Below the pieces are notes generated by a model that did not search any database, was not told the origin of the DNA, and saw only the letters and a program-made list of their open reading frames with translations. Source: Hyphomicrobiales bacterium (lineage in GTDB: Bacteria; Pseudomonadota; Alphaproteobacteria; Rhizobiales; Aestuariivirgaceae). From it: a stretch of 49,387 bases of DNA. Each line of letters opens with the position of its first letter. Position 1 is the first letter of the stretch. The stretch covers positions 1 to 49,387 of the forward strand of contig JAEUMI010000035.1 in assembly GCA_016792825.1 (NCBI GenBank), in the 5' to 3' direction. Shown here one piece after another: positions 36,775 to 46,006 of the stretch. A program made the position numbers and the translations under genes.

Positions 36775-37458
36775 ATGTACAAGTATTTTCCCGTGTCGGC
36801 CGCTTCAAGGATGAGCCTGGCCTTGGTCATCGTGATGACCTCAGGGCTCGCGGCTTGCAGCAGCGGTGAACTGGCGCTTGACGACACCTATGTGCCGGCG
36901 ACCCACTACGAGCGATATCCGATCAAGGTCACACGCGGGCCTGTCAGAATGGATGTATCCACAAGGCATGGCACATTGCAGGCCTCACAGATCAACGCAA
37001 TTTCGGCGTTCTCGCGCTCCGCGAAGAACTCAGGATCGACCAGGATTACGATACTGCGTCCCTCGGCTGGCGGCGCATCCGGAAAGGTTGCGCGCGAAAC
37101 CTATAAGTTGCTCGTGCAGAGCGGCATATCGCCCGGCATGATTTCGCAAAAAACCTATCCGGGCGCATCCAAGGCGCCGGTGCAGCTCACCTATGTCCGC
37201 AGCGTTGCCGTCACCAAGGAATGCGGTGATTGGTCAAGCGACATGGCAAACTCCTCAAACAACGAGCTTCACGACAATCTTGGCTGCGCGGTTCAAAACA
37301 ACATTGCCGCCATGGTTGTGAATCCGGACGATTTTGTAACCCCTCGCGCCACTACGCCGGCTCACGCCGCGATGCGGACGCCAGGAGTCCTGACCATCAT
37401 GCCGCCCGCTGGCACCCAAGGCAATGCTGGTCCAATCTCGGTCGTAACCACGCAGTGA
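36775..37458 (+). CDS. cpaD: Pilus assembly lipoprotein CpaD
   Basis: A 227-residue outer-membrane lipoprotein of the CpaD family. The lipobox is SGLAACSSG near residue 28, then a periplasmic domain with THYERYPIKVTRGPVRMDV, and a C-terminal half including ECGDWSSDMANSSNNELHDNLGCAVQNNIAAMVVNPDDFV, the strongest CpaD motif. It likely helps the secretin localise or fold. GGAG precedes the ATG, 18 bases after cpaC. Confidence 0.95.
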   Translation: MYKYFPVSAASRMSLALVIVMTSGLAACSSGELALDDTYVPATHYERYPIKVTRGPVRMDVSTRHGTLQASQINAISAFSRSAKNSGSTRITILRPSAGGASGKVARETYKLLVQSGISPGMISQKTYPGASKAPVQLTYVRSVAVTKECGDWSSDMANSSNNELHDNLGCAVQNNIAAMVVNPDDFVTPRATTPAHAAMRTPGVLTIMPPAGTQGNAGPISVVTTQ

Positions 37459-37525
37459 TAGTTTGAGAATCCACAATTTGTATCCAAATGCGACGCCTCA
37501 AAAGTTTTAAGAACAGGTCAAGAAA

Positions 37526-38788
37526 ATGATCAACGCAACTGCCCAAAGTCATGCAACGCCACAGGAAGGCGAATTTCCGGTCGCATTGGTGCCCCGCATA
37601 AACATTCATACCTTCTGCGACAATCAGCAGACGGCGGAAACGCTGCAAGCCGCCGCGATGGACCGGCGCATGTCCAAGGCCCATGTCACGATTCAGCTCG
37701 GCGGCATTCTCGCGGCCGTCCAGGTCTATCAGACACAGCCAACCCCAAATGTGCTGGTCGTGGAATCCCATAGCTCGCGCGACGGGATCCTGGCGGAACT
37801 TGGCCAGCTTGCCCAGGTATGCCAGCCGACCACCAAGGTCATTGTGGTGGGCCACCTGAATGATGTGATCCTCTACCGGGAGCTGGTGCGGCAAGGCGTC
37901 AGCGAATATCTCGTGGCGCCTCTTGGCCAGATGCAGATCATTGAAACCATCGCAGCGCTCTATCAGGATCCGAAGTCGGAACCCCTCGGCCGTATTGTGG
38001 CCTTTGTGGGCGCGAAGGGCGGTGTGGGATCAAGCACCATTGCCCACAACATTGCCTGGGCCCTTTCGAAAAATCACGGGCTCGAAACCGTGATCACCGA
38101 TCTCGATCTCGCCTTTGGCACGGCGGGACTGAATTTCAACCAGGACTCAAGCGGCGGAATTCTCGATGCGCTGGGCCAGCCTGACCGGGTCGATGCCACC
38201 TTGCTCGATCGCATGCTCATGAAATTGGGCGACAAGCTCAGCCTTCTCAGTGGCCCGGGCGGCGTAGACAGGGATACCACAATTGAAGCCAGCGCCATCG
38301 AAACGATTCTCAGCGTGGTGCGCCACAGCGTGCCCTGTGTCGTGGTCGATGTTCCAAACATGTGGGCTCCGTGGATCAAGCATACCTTGCTCAATGCCGA
38401 CGAAGTCGTTATCACCGCGACGCCCGAGCTCGCCAGCCTTCGCAATACCAAGAACCTGATTGACCTTCTCAAGGCATCGCGCCCCAACGACAAGCCGCCG
38501 CGGCTCATCCTGAACCAGGTCGGCGTGCCGAAGCGCCCCGAAATTCCTGCCGCTGATTTTGCCAAGGCCGTGGGCATTACGCCATCCTTCATCATTCCCC
38601 ACGATCCGCAAACCTTTGGTACCGCCCAAAGCAATGGCCAGATGATTTTTGAAGTCGCGCCAAAATCGAAAACGGCGGAAATGCTGACGTCGTTTGCGCA
38701 GATCATCGCGGGCAACGAAGTGTCCGGGAAAGCCGGCAAGGCTGAGCGGAAATCCCTGTTTAAATTCCCGTCGCTGAGGAAGAAATAA
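37526..38788 (+). CDS. cpaE: CpaE (TadZ-like) ParA-family pilus localisation protein
   Basis: A 420-residue cytoplasmic ATPase-like protein that places the pilus machinery at the pole. The N-terminal part (about 25-145) resembles an atypical receiver domain, with no clear phospho-Asp. The C-terminal part is ParA/MinD-like: deviant Walker A FVGAKGGVGSSTI near 160-172 and TVITDLDLAFGTAGLNF near 190. Its stop overlaps the cpaF start by one base (TAATG), so the two are coupled. The protein ends in a basic tail (KAERKSLFKFPSLRKK). Confidence 0.95.
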   Translation: MINATAQSHATPQEGEFPVALVPRINIHTFCDNQQTAETLQAAAMDRRMSKAHVTIQLGGILAAVQVYQTQPTPNVLVVESHSSRDGILAELGQLAQVCQPTTKVIVVGHLNDVILYRELVRQGVSEYLVAPLGQMQIIETIAALYQDPKSEPLGRIVAFVGAKGGVGSSTIAHNIAWALSKNHGLETVITDLDLAFGTAGLNFNQDSSGGILDALGQPDRVDATLLDRMLMKLGDKLSLLSGPGGVDRDTTIEASAIETILSVVRHSVPCVVVDVPNMWAPWIKHTLLNADEVVITATPELASLRNTKNLIDLLKASRPNDKPPRLILNQVGVPKRPEIPAADFAKAVGITPSFIIPHDPQTFGTAQSNGQMIFEVAPKSKTAEMLTSFAQIIAGNEVSGKAGKAERKSLFKFPSLRKK

Positions 38789-40320
38789 TGTTTGGCAAGA
38801 GAAGTGATGTAGGCGCCACGCAGCCTCCCGTATTGCCGGTTCCGCAGCCCGCTTCGCCCAACGGCGATGCTTTTGCGGGCGGAGCCGCGCCCACCAGCCA
38901 CATTCCTGACTTGGATGTTCCTGCGGCCGGCGCGAAGTTCAGCGGCCAGGCAGCCAGGCCTGGATCAAAGACCGTGCAACCGGCCGCCGCCAAGGCGCCA
39001 AAATCTGATTCCGGCATAACGGCCCGGAAATCTGAATCCTATTATGATATCAAGAGCACGATATTCAACGCCCTTATTGACGCGATTGATCTCACCCAGC
39101 TTGGCCAACTGGACCGCGACGCGGCGCGCGACGAAATTCGCGACATTGTAAATGAGATCATCACGCTCAAGGACGTGGTGATGTCCATTGCCGAGCAAGA
39201 AGAACTGCTCGAGGATATTTGCAACGACGTCCTTGGCTACGGCCCGCTCGAGCCGTTGCTGGCCCGTGATGACATCTCGGATATCATGGTCAACGGCGCC
39301 AATCTGACCTTCATCGAAGTCGGCGGAAAGATGCAGCAAACCGGCGTACGCTTCCGTGACAACGGCCAGTTGTTGAACATTTGCCAGCGCATCGTGAGCC
39401 AGATTGGCCGGCGTGTTGACGAAGCAAGCCCCATATGCGACGCCCGTTTGCCTGATGGTTCGCGCGTCAACGTCATTGTGGGTCCGCTCGCCATCGACGG
39501 GCCCGCCCTTACAATTCGTAAGTTCAAGAGAGACCGCCTGAAGCTCACCGACCTGGTGAAATTCAAGTCGATCACGCCGGAAGGCGCCACCATCCTTGAA
39601 ATCATCGGCCGGGTCCGCTGTAACGTGCTGATCTCCGGCGGTACGGGTTCTGGAAAGACCACGCTGCTGAACTGCCTCACCGGTTATATTGATCACGATG
39701 AGCGCATCATCACCTGCGAAGACGCCGCTGAACTTCAGCTGCAGCAGCCTCACGTCGTGCGTCTCGAAACACGCCCGCCAAACCTCGAGGGCGAAGGCTC
39801 GATCACCATGCGTGATCTTGTGAAGAACTGCTTGCGTATGCGCCCTGAGCGGATCATCGTCGGCGAAGTCCGTGGCCCCGAGGCCTTTGACCTCCTGCAG
39901 GCCATGAACACCGGTCATGACGGCTCCATGGGGACGCTCCACGCCAACAGCCCGCGCGAAGCCCTGTCGCGCCTGGAGTCCATGATCACCATGGGTGGCT
40001 TCTCGCTTCCCTCGAAGACAATCAAGGAAATGGTTTGCGGTTCGATTGACGTGATCGTCCAGGCAGCCCGTCTGCGTGACGGTACCCGCCGCATAACCCA
40101 CATCACCGAAGTTGTTGGCATGGAAGGCGATGTGATCATCACCCAGGATCTCTTCGTCTATGAGATCGTGGGCGAGGACGCCAATGGCAAGATCATCGGC
40201 CGGCACCGGTCGACCGGCATTGCACGCCCGCATTTCTGGGACCGTGCCCGTTACTATAGCGAAGAGCGTCGCTTGGCCGATGCACTGGAAAAGGCCGAGT
40301 CCCGCAACGAGCAGGATTAG
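38788..40320 (+). CDS. cpaF: Flp pilus secretion ATPase CpaF/TadA
   Basis: A 510-residue type IV/II secretion ATPase that drives pilus extension and retraction. A Pro/Ala-rich linker (about 1-80) precedes the core. Nucleotide motifs: Walker [15 protein letters not shown] near 282-295; [11 protein letters not shown] (Asp box); [47 protein letters not shown] (Walker B and His box). CpaF is the sole ATPase in most Flp systems and is shown in Caulobacter to power both extension and retraction. Confidence 0.96.
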   Translation: MFGKRSDVGATQPPVLPVPQPASPNGDAFAGGAAPTSHIPDLDVPAAGAKFSGQAARPGSKTVQPAAAKAPKSDSGITARKSESYYDIKSTIFNALIDAIDLTQLGQLDRDAARDEIRDIVNEIITLKDVVMSIAEQEELLEDICNDVLGYGPLEPLLARDDISDIMVNGANLTFIEVGGKMQQTGVRFRDNGQLLNICQRIVSQIGRRVDEASPICDARLPDGSRVNVIVGPLAIDGPALTIRKFKRDRLKLTDLVKFKSITPEGATILEIIGRVRCNVLISGGTGSGKTTLLNCLTGYIDHDERIITCEDAAELQLQQPHVVRLETRPPNLEGEGSITMRDLVKNCLRMRPERIIVGEVRGPEAFDLLQAMNTGHDGSMGTLHANSPREALSRLESMITMGGFSLPSKTIKEMVCGSIDVIVQAARLRDGTRRITHITEVVGMEGDVIITQDLFVYEIVGEDANGKIIGRHRSTGIARPHFWDRARYYSEERRLADALEKAESRNEQD

Positions 40321-40333
40321 GTAGTTTGTAGGG

Positions 40334-40358
40334 TTGCGCAGCATCGTGTGCTGCGCAA
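40334..40358 (+). other. Hairpin between cpaF and tadB
   Basis: TTGCGCAGCA-TCGTG-TGCTGCGCAA forms a perfect 10-bp stem with a five-base loop inside the 61-base cpaF-tadB gap. No U tract follows, only AAAC, so it is more likely an mRNA processing or stability element than a terminator. Confidence 0.6.
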
Positions 40359-40381
40359 AACATTAAAGGATAAATGCCGTC

Positions 40382-41389
40382 ATGTTTTTTGGCCAGGATC
40401 TCTCACAAATCGCATTTGTGTTTATGGTGGCCATTGCCGTGGGCGGAATGGCACTGGCCATATTCTTTCCCCTCTTTGCAAATTCAGCCGCTGCAAGGCG
40501 CATTCAGGACGTCACTTCTGCGACCAAGGCGCCGGCCCGGCAGACGCTTCGTTCACGCCTGATGGAAGACAAGAAGGACTCGCGGCGAAAGCAGATTCAG
40601 GAATCGCTGAACCAGCTTGGCGAGCGCGAAAAGCAGCGCAAGAAAAAACTCAACTTGCGCACCCTCATCGCCCAGGCCGGCATCGATCTTTCTATCCGCA
40701 TGTTCTGGACGATTTCGGTGATCGTGGGAATTGTCATGGCCATTGTGCCGTTTATTTTCACTTTGCCCTGGTATGTTTGCGTTGGCTCGGGAGTTGTCGG
40801 TTTTCTGGGATTGCCGCGGTGGTTTATCAAGTTTCTGCGCACCCGGAGGCAGAACGTCTTTCTCAATGATTTTGCCGATGCCATCGACGTGATGGTCCGC
40901 GGCCTCAAGTCGGGACTTCCGGTCACCGATGCGATGAAGATCATCGCGGCGGAATCCGGCCCGCCCGTTGGCCCGGAATTCACCGAAGTCGTTGAAGGCC
41001 AGCGCATCGGCATCTCCGTTGATCAGGGCATTGAGCGCATGGTCGAGCGCATGCCGTTGGCCGAAGTCAACTTTCTGGCAATCGTCATGGCAATCCAGTC
41101 AAAGACCGGTGGCAACCTCTCGGAAGCCCTTTCCAACCTGTCCAAGGTTCTGCGTGACCGCAAGAAGATGAAGGCAAAGATCAGGTCCATGAGCCAGGAA
41201 GCCAAGTCGTCGGCCGCGATCATTGGTTCGCTTCCGTTCATCATCATGGGCGCTCTCACCGTGCTGAATCCTGAATACCTGAATCCCCTGCTGTACACCA
41301 CGATCGGCAACATCATGCTCGGTGCCTGCGGCGTATGGATGACGACAGGCGTACTGGTGATGCGCAAAATGATCAACTTCGAAATCTAG
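40382..41389 (+). CDS. tadB: Flp pilus platform protein TadB
   Basis: A 335-residue inner-membrane protein with a T2SS-F (GspF-like) domain that forms the pilus platform with TadC. Helices lie at about 10-32, 112-135 and 140-155, and again at the C-terminus (about 280-330). The T2SF core has DFADAIDVMVRGLKSGLPVTDAMKIIAAESGPP and MAIQSKTGGNLSEALSNLSKVLRDRKKM. A long basic Lys/Arg segment (about 55-95) precedes the core. tadC starts 21 bases later. Confidence 0.94.
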   Translation: MFFGQDLSQIAFVFMVAIAVGGMALAIFFPLFANSAAARRIQDVTSATKAPARQTLRSRLMEDKKDSRRKQIQESLNQLGEREKQRKKKLNLRTLIAQAGIDLSIRMFWTISVIVGIVMAIVPFIFTLPWYVCVGSGVVGFLGLPRWFIKFLRTRRQNVFLNDFADAIDVMVRGLKSGLPVTDAMKIIAAESGPPVGPEFTEVVEGQRIGISVDQGIERMVERMPLAEVNFLAIVMAIQSKTGGNLSEALSNLSKVLRDRKKMKAKIRSMSQEAKSSAAIIGSLPFIIMGALTVLNPEYLNPLLYTTIGNIMLGACGVWMTTGVLVMRKMINFEI

Positions 41390-41409
41390 GGCCGGGTCTC
41401 AGGAAAAAA

Positions 41410-42381
41410 ATGATAGCCCTCATCGAAAGCCTCTTTCAGATTGAATTTGTGATCACCGCGCTCGTCGGCTTTGCCGCCTTTGGAACCGTGCTGACCATTG
41501 CCGCGCCCTATTTTGAAGGCGACAAGCTCGGCGCCCGCATCAAGGGGGTTTCCCTTGAGCGCGATAAGTTGCGCGCCCAGCAGAAGGCCCAGCTGGTGAG
41601 CGGTGATGCCAGGCTCCGGGAAAGGCCGAAGCGCAGCCTCGTTACGCAGATTGTTGAATCCCTCAATTTGCGCAGCGTGTTTGAGGCCGAAGCATCGCGC
41701 GAAGCGCTGCGCCAGGCCGGCATGCGCAGTGAACGCCACCTCGTGGCATTTCTCGCGCTGCGCCTGATTACGCCTTTTATCGTCGCCATCGTCGTATTCA
41801 TCTATTCGTCGACAGTATTCGCCGACCGTATTCCGCCCCAGATGCGGCTGGTTGCAACTGTTGTTGGTTTGGTGTTTGGCTTTTACCTGCCCAGCATCGT
41901 GCTCAAGAACCTCAAGACAAGGCGGCAGGACTCAATCAGGAAAGCCTGGTCGGATGCGCTCGATCTTCTGCTGATTTGCGTGGAATCCGGCATGGCGATC
42001 GAGCCTGCCCTGCAGCGTGTGGCGCGCGAAATCGGCAGCGGCTCGGTAGCCCTGGCTGAAGAGCTGACCCTGACGGTGGCCGAGCTCTCCTATTTGCAGG
42101 ATCGCCGAAAAGCATTTGAGAATTTGGGCAAGCGCACCGGCCTGCCGACAGTCAAATCGGTTGTCACCAGTCTCATTCAGTCGGAGCGCTACGGCACGCC
42201 CTTGGGCACGGCCCTGCGGGTTCTGGCCCAGGAAAACCGTGATGCCCGCATGCAGGAAGCCGAGCGCAAGGCGGCGGCACTTCCGCCCAAGCTGACCGTG
42301 CCCATGATCCTGTTCTTCCTGCCAGTCATCTTCGTCATCATTCTGGGACCATCCGTCATCATGGTCATGAAGCTTCAATAG
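41410..42381 (+). CDS. tadC: Flp pilus platform protein TadC
   Basis: A 323-residue inner-membrane partner of TadB, also with a T2SS-F domain. Helices near 8-28, 118-140, 146-168 and 295-318. The core has DALDLLLICVESGMAIEPALQRVAREIG and VTSLIQSERYGTPLGTALRVLAQENRDARMQEAERKAAALPPKLTVPMILFFLP. I take the ATG at 41410 with AGGA upstream; the frame remains open into tadB but those residues are not TadC-like. It closes the plus-strand pilus operon before the terminator at 42403. Confidence 0.94.
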   Translation: MIALIESLFQIEFVITALVGFAAFGTVLTIAAPYFEGDKLGARIKGVSLERDKLRAQQKAQLVSGDARLRERPKRSLVTQIVESLNLRSVFEAEASREALRQAGMRSERHLVAFLALRLITPFIVAIVVFIYSSTVFADRIPPQMRLVATVVGLVFGFYLPSIVLKNLKTRRQDSIRKAWSDALDLLLICVESGMAIEPALQRVAREIGSGSVALAEELTLTVAELSYLQDRRKAFENLGKRTGLPTVKSVVTSLIQSERYGTPLGTALRVLAQENRDARMQEAERKAAALPPKLTVPMILFFLPVIFVIILGPSVIMVMKLQ

Positions 42382-42402
42382 CAATGCCATGATGCCAGAG
42401 AA

Positions 42403-42428
42403 AAAGGCGCGAAAGCATTCGCGCCTTT
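42403..42428. terminator. Bidirectional terminator between tadC and tadD
   Basis: AAAGGCGCGAA and TTCGCGCCTTT form a perfect 11-bp stem with an AGCA loop. Reading minus it is followed by TTTTTC (complement of the A run before 42403), so it ends tadD strongly; reading plus it has only TTTG, so it ends tadC more weakly. Confidence 0.85.
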
Positions 42429-42449
42429 GTCATTTGGCCTGGACGGTGT

Positions 42450-43244
42450 TTAGCCCTGGGTGTCGTCCGAGAGCTGCTGCCAGGTGTTGGGCTGCGACAG
42501 CATTTTTTGCAGATAGGCCATGTTTGCCTCGACCTCTTCCGGCGGAAGGTCCTCACTGGCGATTTTCCGGGATTCTTCAAAGCGCCCTTGCAGGCCAACC
42601 ACCAGGGCAAGGTTCTGCCGCAGCCTTGGCATCGACTTGCCGTCCGGCAGGGTCATGGCGCTGCGCAGGGTTTCCTCCGCCTGCTTCAGGTTGCCTTCCA
42701 GCGCATGGGACATTCCCATGTTGTTGAGCACGGAAATCTGATTGGGCTGAAGCGCCAGGGCTTTCTGGTAGAATTCCCGCGCCGTGCCATACTGCGCCTG
42801 CTGGTCATAAGCTGAACCCAGCGCCGACAGCGTGCGCCAGTCCGCCGCGCCTCCGTCGACCACCGCTTTGAGAACTGGAATCGCCTGGCCTGACCGCCCG
42901 GCAGCCAGGAGTTTTTTGCCCAGGAGCACCTGGATATGGCTCTTCTCCGGATTCTGGGCCGATAGCTTTGCAAGAACTTCCAGCTGCTGGTCCGTCTGGC
43001 CCAGCTTTTCCAGCCCGTCGGCATAGGCCAACCCCAATTCAAGGTTTTTCGGGTCGCCTTGCCAGCGGTTGCCGAGTTCGGCCGTTTTTTTGAAGGATGC
43101 CGGTTCCGTGCTGGCCGTGGTCAGGCCGTCAAGGCTTTCCAGGCTTGCCGTCTTGCTCTGGCAGGCCGAAATTGCGAAGGCTGACACCACGAGGAGCAAG
43201 GGCAGTGTGATCCTGCGCAAATTTCCAGTATTGACCGACACCAT
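42450..43244 (-). CDS. tadD: TPR lipoprotein TadD
   Basis: A 264-residue outer-membrane-associated lipoprotein with tetratricopeptide repeats that supports secretin assembly. The lipobox is AFAISACQS near residue 27; TPR-like helices run from about 60 to 225 (LGLAYADGLEKLG, NPEKSHIQVLLGKKLLAAG, ALGSAYDQQAQYGTAREFYQKALAL, VLNNMGMSHALEGNLKQAEETLRSA). It faces the tadC gene. The ATG at 43244 is preferred; a GTG one codon earlier (43247) is possible. A CtrA-like site lies 67 bases upstream. Confidence 0.93.
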   Translation of the reverse strand: MVSVNTGNLRRITLPLLLVVSAFAISACQSKTASLESLDGLTTASTEPASFKKTAELGNRWQGDPKNLELGLAYADGLEKLGQTDQQLEVLAKLSAQNPEKSHIQVLLGKKLLAAGRSGQAIPVLKAVVDGGAADWRTLSALGSAYDQQAQYGTAREFYQKALALQPNQISVLNNMGMSHALEGNLKQAEETLRSAMTLPDGKSMPRLRQNLALVVGLQGRFEESRKIASEDLPPEEVEANMAYLQKMLSQPNTWQQLSDDTQG

Positions 43245-43310
43245 CACTCAAACCCCAATAGAATCATGCATATTGCGAAAAGGACTTAGGCCGATCATGG
43301 TATGCAGGTG

Positions 43311-43325
43311 TCAATAAACAATTAA
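43311..43325. promoter_or_regulatory. CtrA-like site upstream of tadD
   Basis: TCAA-N7-TTAA followed by CC, one mismatch from TTAA-N7-TTAACC, 67 bases upstream of the tadD start. Its position also precedes the plus-strand aminopeptidase gene, so it could serve either promoter. Confidence 0.4.
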
Positions 43326-43372
43326 CCATGCCGGGCCTGAGGCCGGGGTTGCTCGCGAAAGAAGGTGTGTTG

Positions 43373-44752
43373 ATGGATGCCCGAAAGATACTGCTGAAGG
43401 CCGGAGACGGCAGGGCCGTGAAAATTCAGGTGTCGACGGCGGCAAGCTGGCCAAAACTCCGGAGCCGGCTTTCGCGCCTCGCCCAGACTTGGGCCGATGC
43501 CCAGAATTTTGCCGGAAACGCCGGAACTCTTCTGCAGATCCCTGATGGAAAGGGTGCTGTTGCCGAGGTCATCCTGGGTTCTAATCCGGAGGATGACGGT
43601 TTCCGTCTGGCCCGCCTCTATGGAAAGCTTCCGCCGGGAACATATAGGTTCGGCGAGGCGAAATCTGAGACTCCTGAATATGCCGAACTGGCCTGGTGCC
43701 TCGAGGCCTATGGTTTTGATCGCTACAAGACAGGTCCCAAAAAATTCCCCAGCCTCGTATGCTCTCCCCATACTGATTATGGGAACGTCGCACGCCTGGC
43801 CAACGCCACCTATCTGGTGCGCGACCTTATCAACACGCCCTCCAATGATTTTGGCCCCGACGAACTGGAAGCCGCTGCCCGCAAGATTGCCGCCCAATAC
43901 AAGGCAAAATTCAGCGTTGTAAAAGGTGAGGACCTGAAGCGCGGCTTCCCGATGGTTTATGCGGTCGGCAAGGCAAGCCCCAGGCAACCCCGCCTCATCG
44001 ATTTTACCTGGGGCGCGGTGCGGGCTCCCCGGGTAACGCTCGTCGGCAAAGGGGTCTGCTTCGATACGGGCGGCCTTGATATCAAACCAGCCTCCGGCAT
44101 GGCCCTCATGAAAAAGGACATGGGCGGTGCCGCCAACGTACTGGGGCTCGCCCAGATGATCATGGATGCCAAACTTCCAGTGCGCCTGCGCGTCCTTATT
44201 CCCGCCGTCGAGAATTCCATTGCCGGCAATGCCTTCCGCCCCGGCGATATCCTGAAAAGCCGTAAAGGTCTGACAGTGGAGATCGGCAATACCGATGCGG
44301 AAGGCCGCTTGGTTCTGGGAGATGCGCTGGCCCTGGCCGACGAGGAAACACCCGATCTCCTGATCGACATGGCAACCCTCACGGGCTCGGCCCGCGTCGC
44401 CCTCGGGCCTGACCTGCCGCCTTTCTACACCAATGACGAAATACTCGCGGGCGACGTCACAAGGCATTCCCAAACTCAGAAGGACCCACTCTGGCGCATG
44501 CCGTTTTGGGACCCTTACTGTTCTCTGTTTGAATCGCCCGTTGCCGATCTGAACAACAGTGCCGACACAAGCTTTGCCGGCTCCATAACCGCAGCCCTTT
44601 TCCTCAAGCGTTTTGTCGAGAATGCCAAATCCTATCTGCATCTGGATATTTATGGCTGGACCCCGACGGCCAAGCCGGGCTTCCCGAAAGGCGGCGAGGC
44701 GCAGGGCATAAGAACCCTGTTTTCATTGATTTCCGAACGTTACAAGAAATAG
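43373..44752 (+). CDS. M17 leucyl aminopeptidase family protein
   Basis: A 459-residue zinc/manganese aminopeptidase. The M17 signature NTDAEGRLVLGDALALA is present, with the metal/catalytic motifs VGKGVCFDTGGLDIKP and KKDMGGAANVLG (Lys, Asp and Gly of the active site). Rhizobial members of this group are thought to degrade peptides in the cytoplasm. I choose the ATG at 43373 with AAGGTG eight bases upstream; the frame opens at an ATG at 43328 that lacks a ribosome site. The MarR-like gene begins 64 bases after the stop, and the NlpC/P60 gene follows it, so all three may be an operon. Confidence 0.92.
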   Translation: MDARKILLKAGDGRAVKIQVSTAASWPKLRSRLSRLAQTWADAQNFAGNAGTLLQIPDGKGAVAEVILGSNPEDDGFRLARLYGKLPPGTYRFGEAKSETPEYAELAWCLEAYGFDRYKTGPKKFPSLVCSPHTDYGNVARLANATYLVRDLINTPSNDFGPDELEAAARKIAAQYKAKFSVVKGEDLKRGFPMVYAVGKASPRQPRLIDFTWGAVRAPRVTLVGKGVCFDTGGLDIKPASGMALMKKDMGGAANVLGLAQMIMDAKLPVRLRVLIPAVENSIAGNAFRPGDILKSRKGLTVEIGNTDAEGRLVLGDALALADEETPDLLIDMATLTGSARVALGPDLPPFYTNDEILAGDVTRHSQTQKDPLWRMPFWDPYCSLFESPVADLNNSADTSFAGSITAALFLKRFVENAKSYLHLDIYGWTPTAKPGFPKGGEAQGIRTLFSLISERYKK

Positions 44753-44816
44753 GCTTGCACCTTGTGGCCCGATGCGGGAGAATGAAACGCATCCGTAACG
44801 ATTGCCGAATCGCAAG

Positions 44817-45161
44817 ATGTCAATTCCGCTGGGAACCGCGCAGGCCCTCAAACTTTGGCACGATGTGAGCCTTGCCCAGGTGCACGGCGATGAGGCTGAT
44901 CTTTCCACCAGGCAGGTGAGCATTCTGCTGACGATTTACATGGAAGCCCCGCCGCACACCATTCGCGATCTCGCCCGGAAGCTCCATGTCTCAAAACCCG
45001 TGATCACCCGGGCCCTGGATTCGATGGGCAAGCTCGACCTCGTGGCGCGCCGCCGCGACACCGCCGACCGCCGCAATGTATTGGTCCAGCGAACTGTGAA
45101 GGGTGCTTTGTATCTTGACCGGCTGGCCGACCTGATTGGCAAGAACTCGAAAAACCTATGA
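44817..45161 (+). CDS. MarR-like winged-helix regulator
   Basis: A 114-residue winged-helix DNA-binding protein resembling MarR/HTH_24 regulators. The helix-turn-helix is in LSTRQVSILLTIYMEAPPHTIRDLARKLHVSKPVITRALDSMGKLDLVARR, followed by a DRRNV-LV wing, as in MarR proteins. Target and ligand are unknown. It sits between a peptidase and an endopeptidase and overlaps the next gene by four bases (ATGA), so it may control that operon. I prefer the ATG at 44817; an in-frame TTG at 44802 would add five residues. Confidence 0.85.
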   Translation: MSIPLGTAQALKLWHDVSLAQVHGDEADLSTRQVSILLTIYMEAPPHTIRDLARKLHVSKPVITRALDSMGKLDLVARRRDTADRRNVLVQRTVKGALYLDRLADLIGKNSKNL

Positions 45162-46006
45162 TGGCTGATCTCGATTCCAGGCTCAATGCCTTCCGCCCCG
45201 ATCTTGCCGATGTAAAATTGCAGGGCCGTGTCGATGCGAAGAAATTTGTTGAAGGCGTGGTCATGGAAGTTATCACCCCGGTTGCAGCGTTGCACCGGGA
45301 CGCTTCGATAACGGCCATGCAAACCACCCAGGCCCTTCTTGGTGAAAGACTCATGGCCTTCGAGGTGGCGGATGACTGGGTGTGGGGCCAACTCACCCGT
45401 GATGGCTATGTGGGTTACATTTCCAGGGCCGCCGTCTCGACGGATTTGAGCAATCCTACCCACCGGGCGTCCGTCCCCTCGACCTTTCTGTATCCGCTTC
45501 CCGACATAAAATCGCAGCCATCCCTCTGCCTGCCGATGAACGCCCGGTTTGAAGTCGTCGAGGGCGGCGAAAAGTTTTCAAAGCTCAAAAACGGACGCTT
45601 TGTCTACACCAAGCACATCCGATCGCTGAACGAAGCGGAGTCAGACTTTGTCGGCGTGGCTGAAAAATTTCTGGATGTGCCCTATTACTGGGGCGGCAAG
45701 ACTTCGCAGGGTCTGGATTGTTCCGGCCTCGTGCAAACCGCGCTCGAAGCCTGCGGGGTTTTCTCTCCCCGCGACACCGACATGCAGGAAACGCAACTGG
45801 GCCAAAGCCTGCTGATCAACGATCTTGATGGCCTGCGCCGTGGCGATCTGGTGTTCTGGAAAGGCCATGTGGGAATCATGGCCGACCAGAAGACTTTGCT
45901 CCACGCCAATGGCCACCACATGATGACCGTCAAGGAGCCCCTCTCGGAAGCGGTCGCCCGTATCGCTGGCACCTATGGGCAGGTCACCAGCATCAGGCGA
46001 TTCTAG
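45158..46006 (+). CDS. NlpC/P60 peptidoglycan endopeptidase with SH3 domains
   Basis: A 282-residue cysteine peptidase (C40). Two bacterial SH3-like segments (about 30-80 and 105-150) precede the catalytic domain: Cys in GLDCSGLV near 188, His in GHVGIMAD near 237, and HANGHH as the third polar residue. Such enzymes cut gamma-D-glutamyl-diaminopimelate bonds in peptidoglycan peptides. There is no signal peptide, so it likely works on imported muropeptides in the cytoplasm. It overlaps the MarR-like gene by four bases and converges on ghrA with a four-base overlap. Confidence 0.92.
   Translation: MMADLDSRLNAFRPDLADVKLQGRVDAKKFVEGVVMEVITPVAALHRDASITAMQTTQALLGERLMAFEVADDWVWGQLTRDGYVGYISRAAVSTDLSNPTHRASVPSTFLYPLPDIKSQPSLCLPMNARFEVVEGGEKFSKLKNGRFVYTKHIRSLNEAESDFVGVAEKFLDVPYYWGGKTSQGLDCSGLVQTALEACGVFSPRDTDMQETQLGQSLLINDLDGLRRGDLVFWKGHVGIMADQKTLLHANGHHMMTVKEPLSEAVARIAGTYGQVTSIRRF

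Noticed and set aside
43322..44641. 439-codon minus-strand frame over the M17 aminopeptidase
   Set aside because: The plus-strand protein has the full M17 signature; the antisense product shows none.
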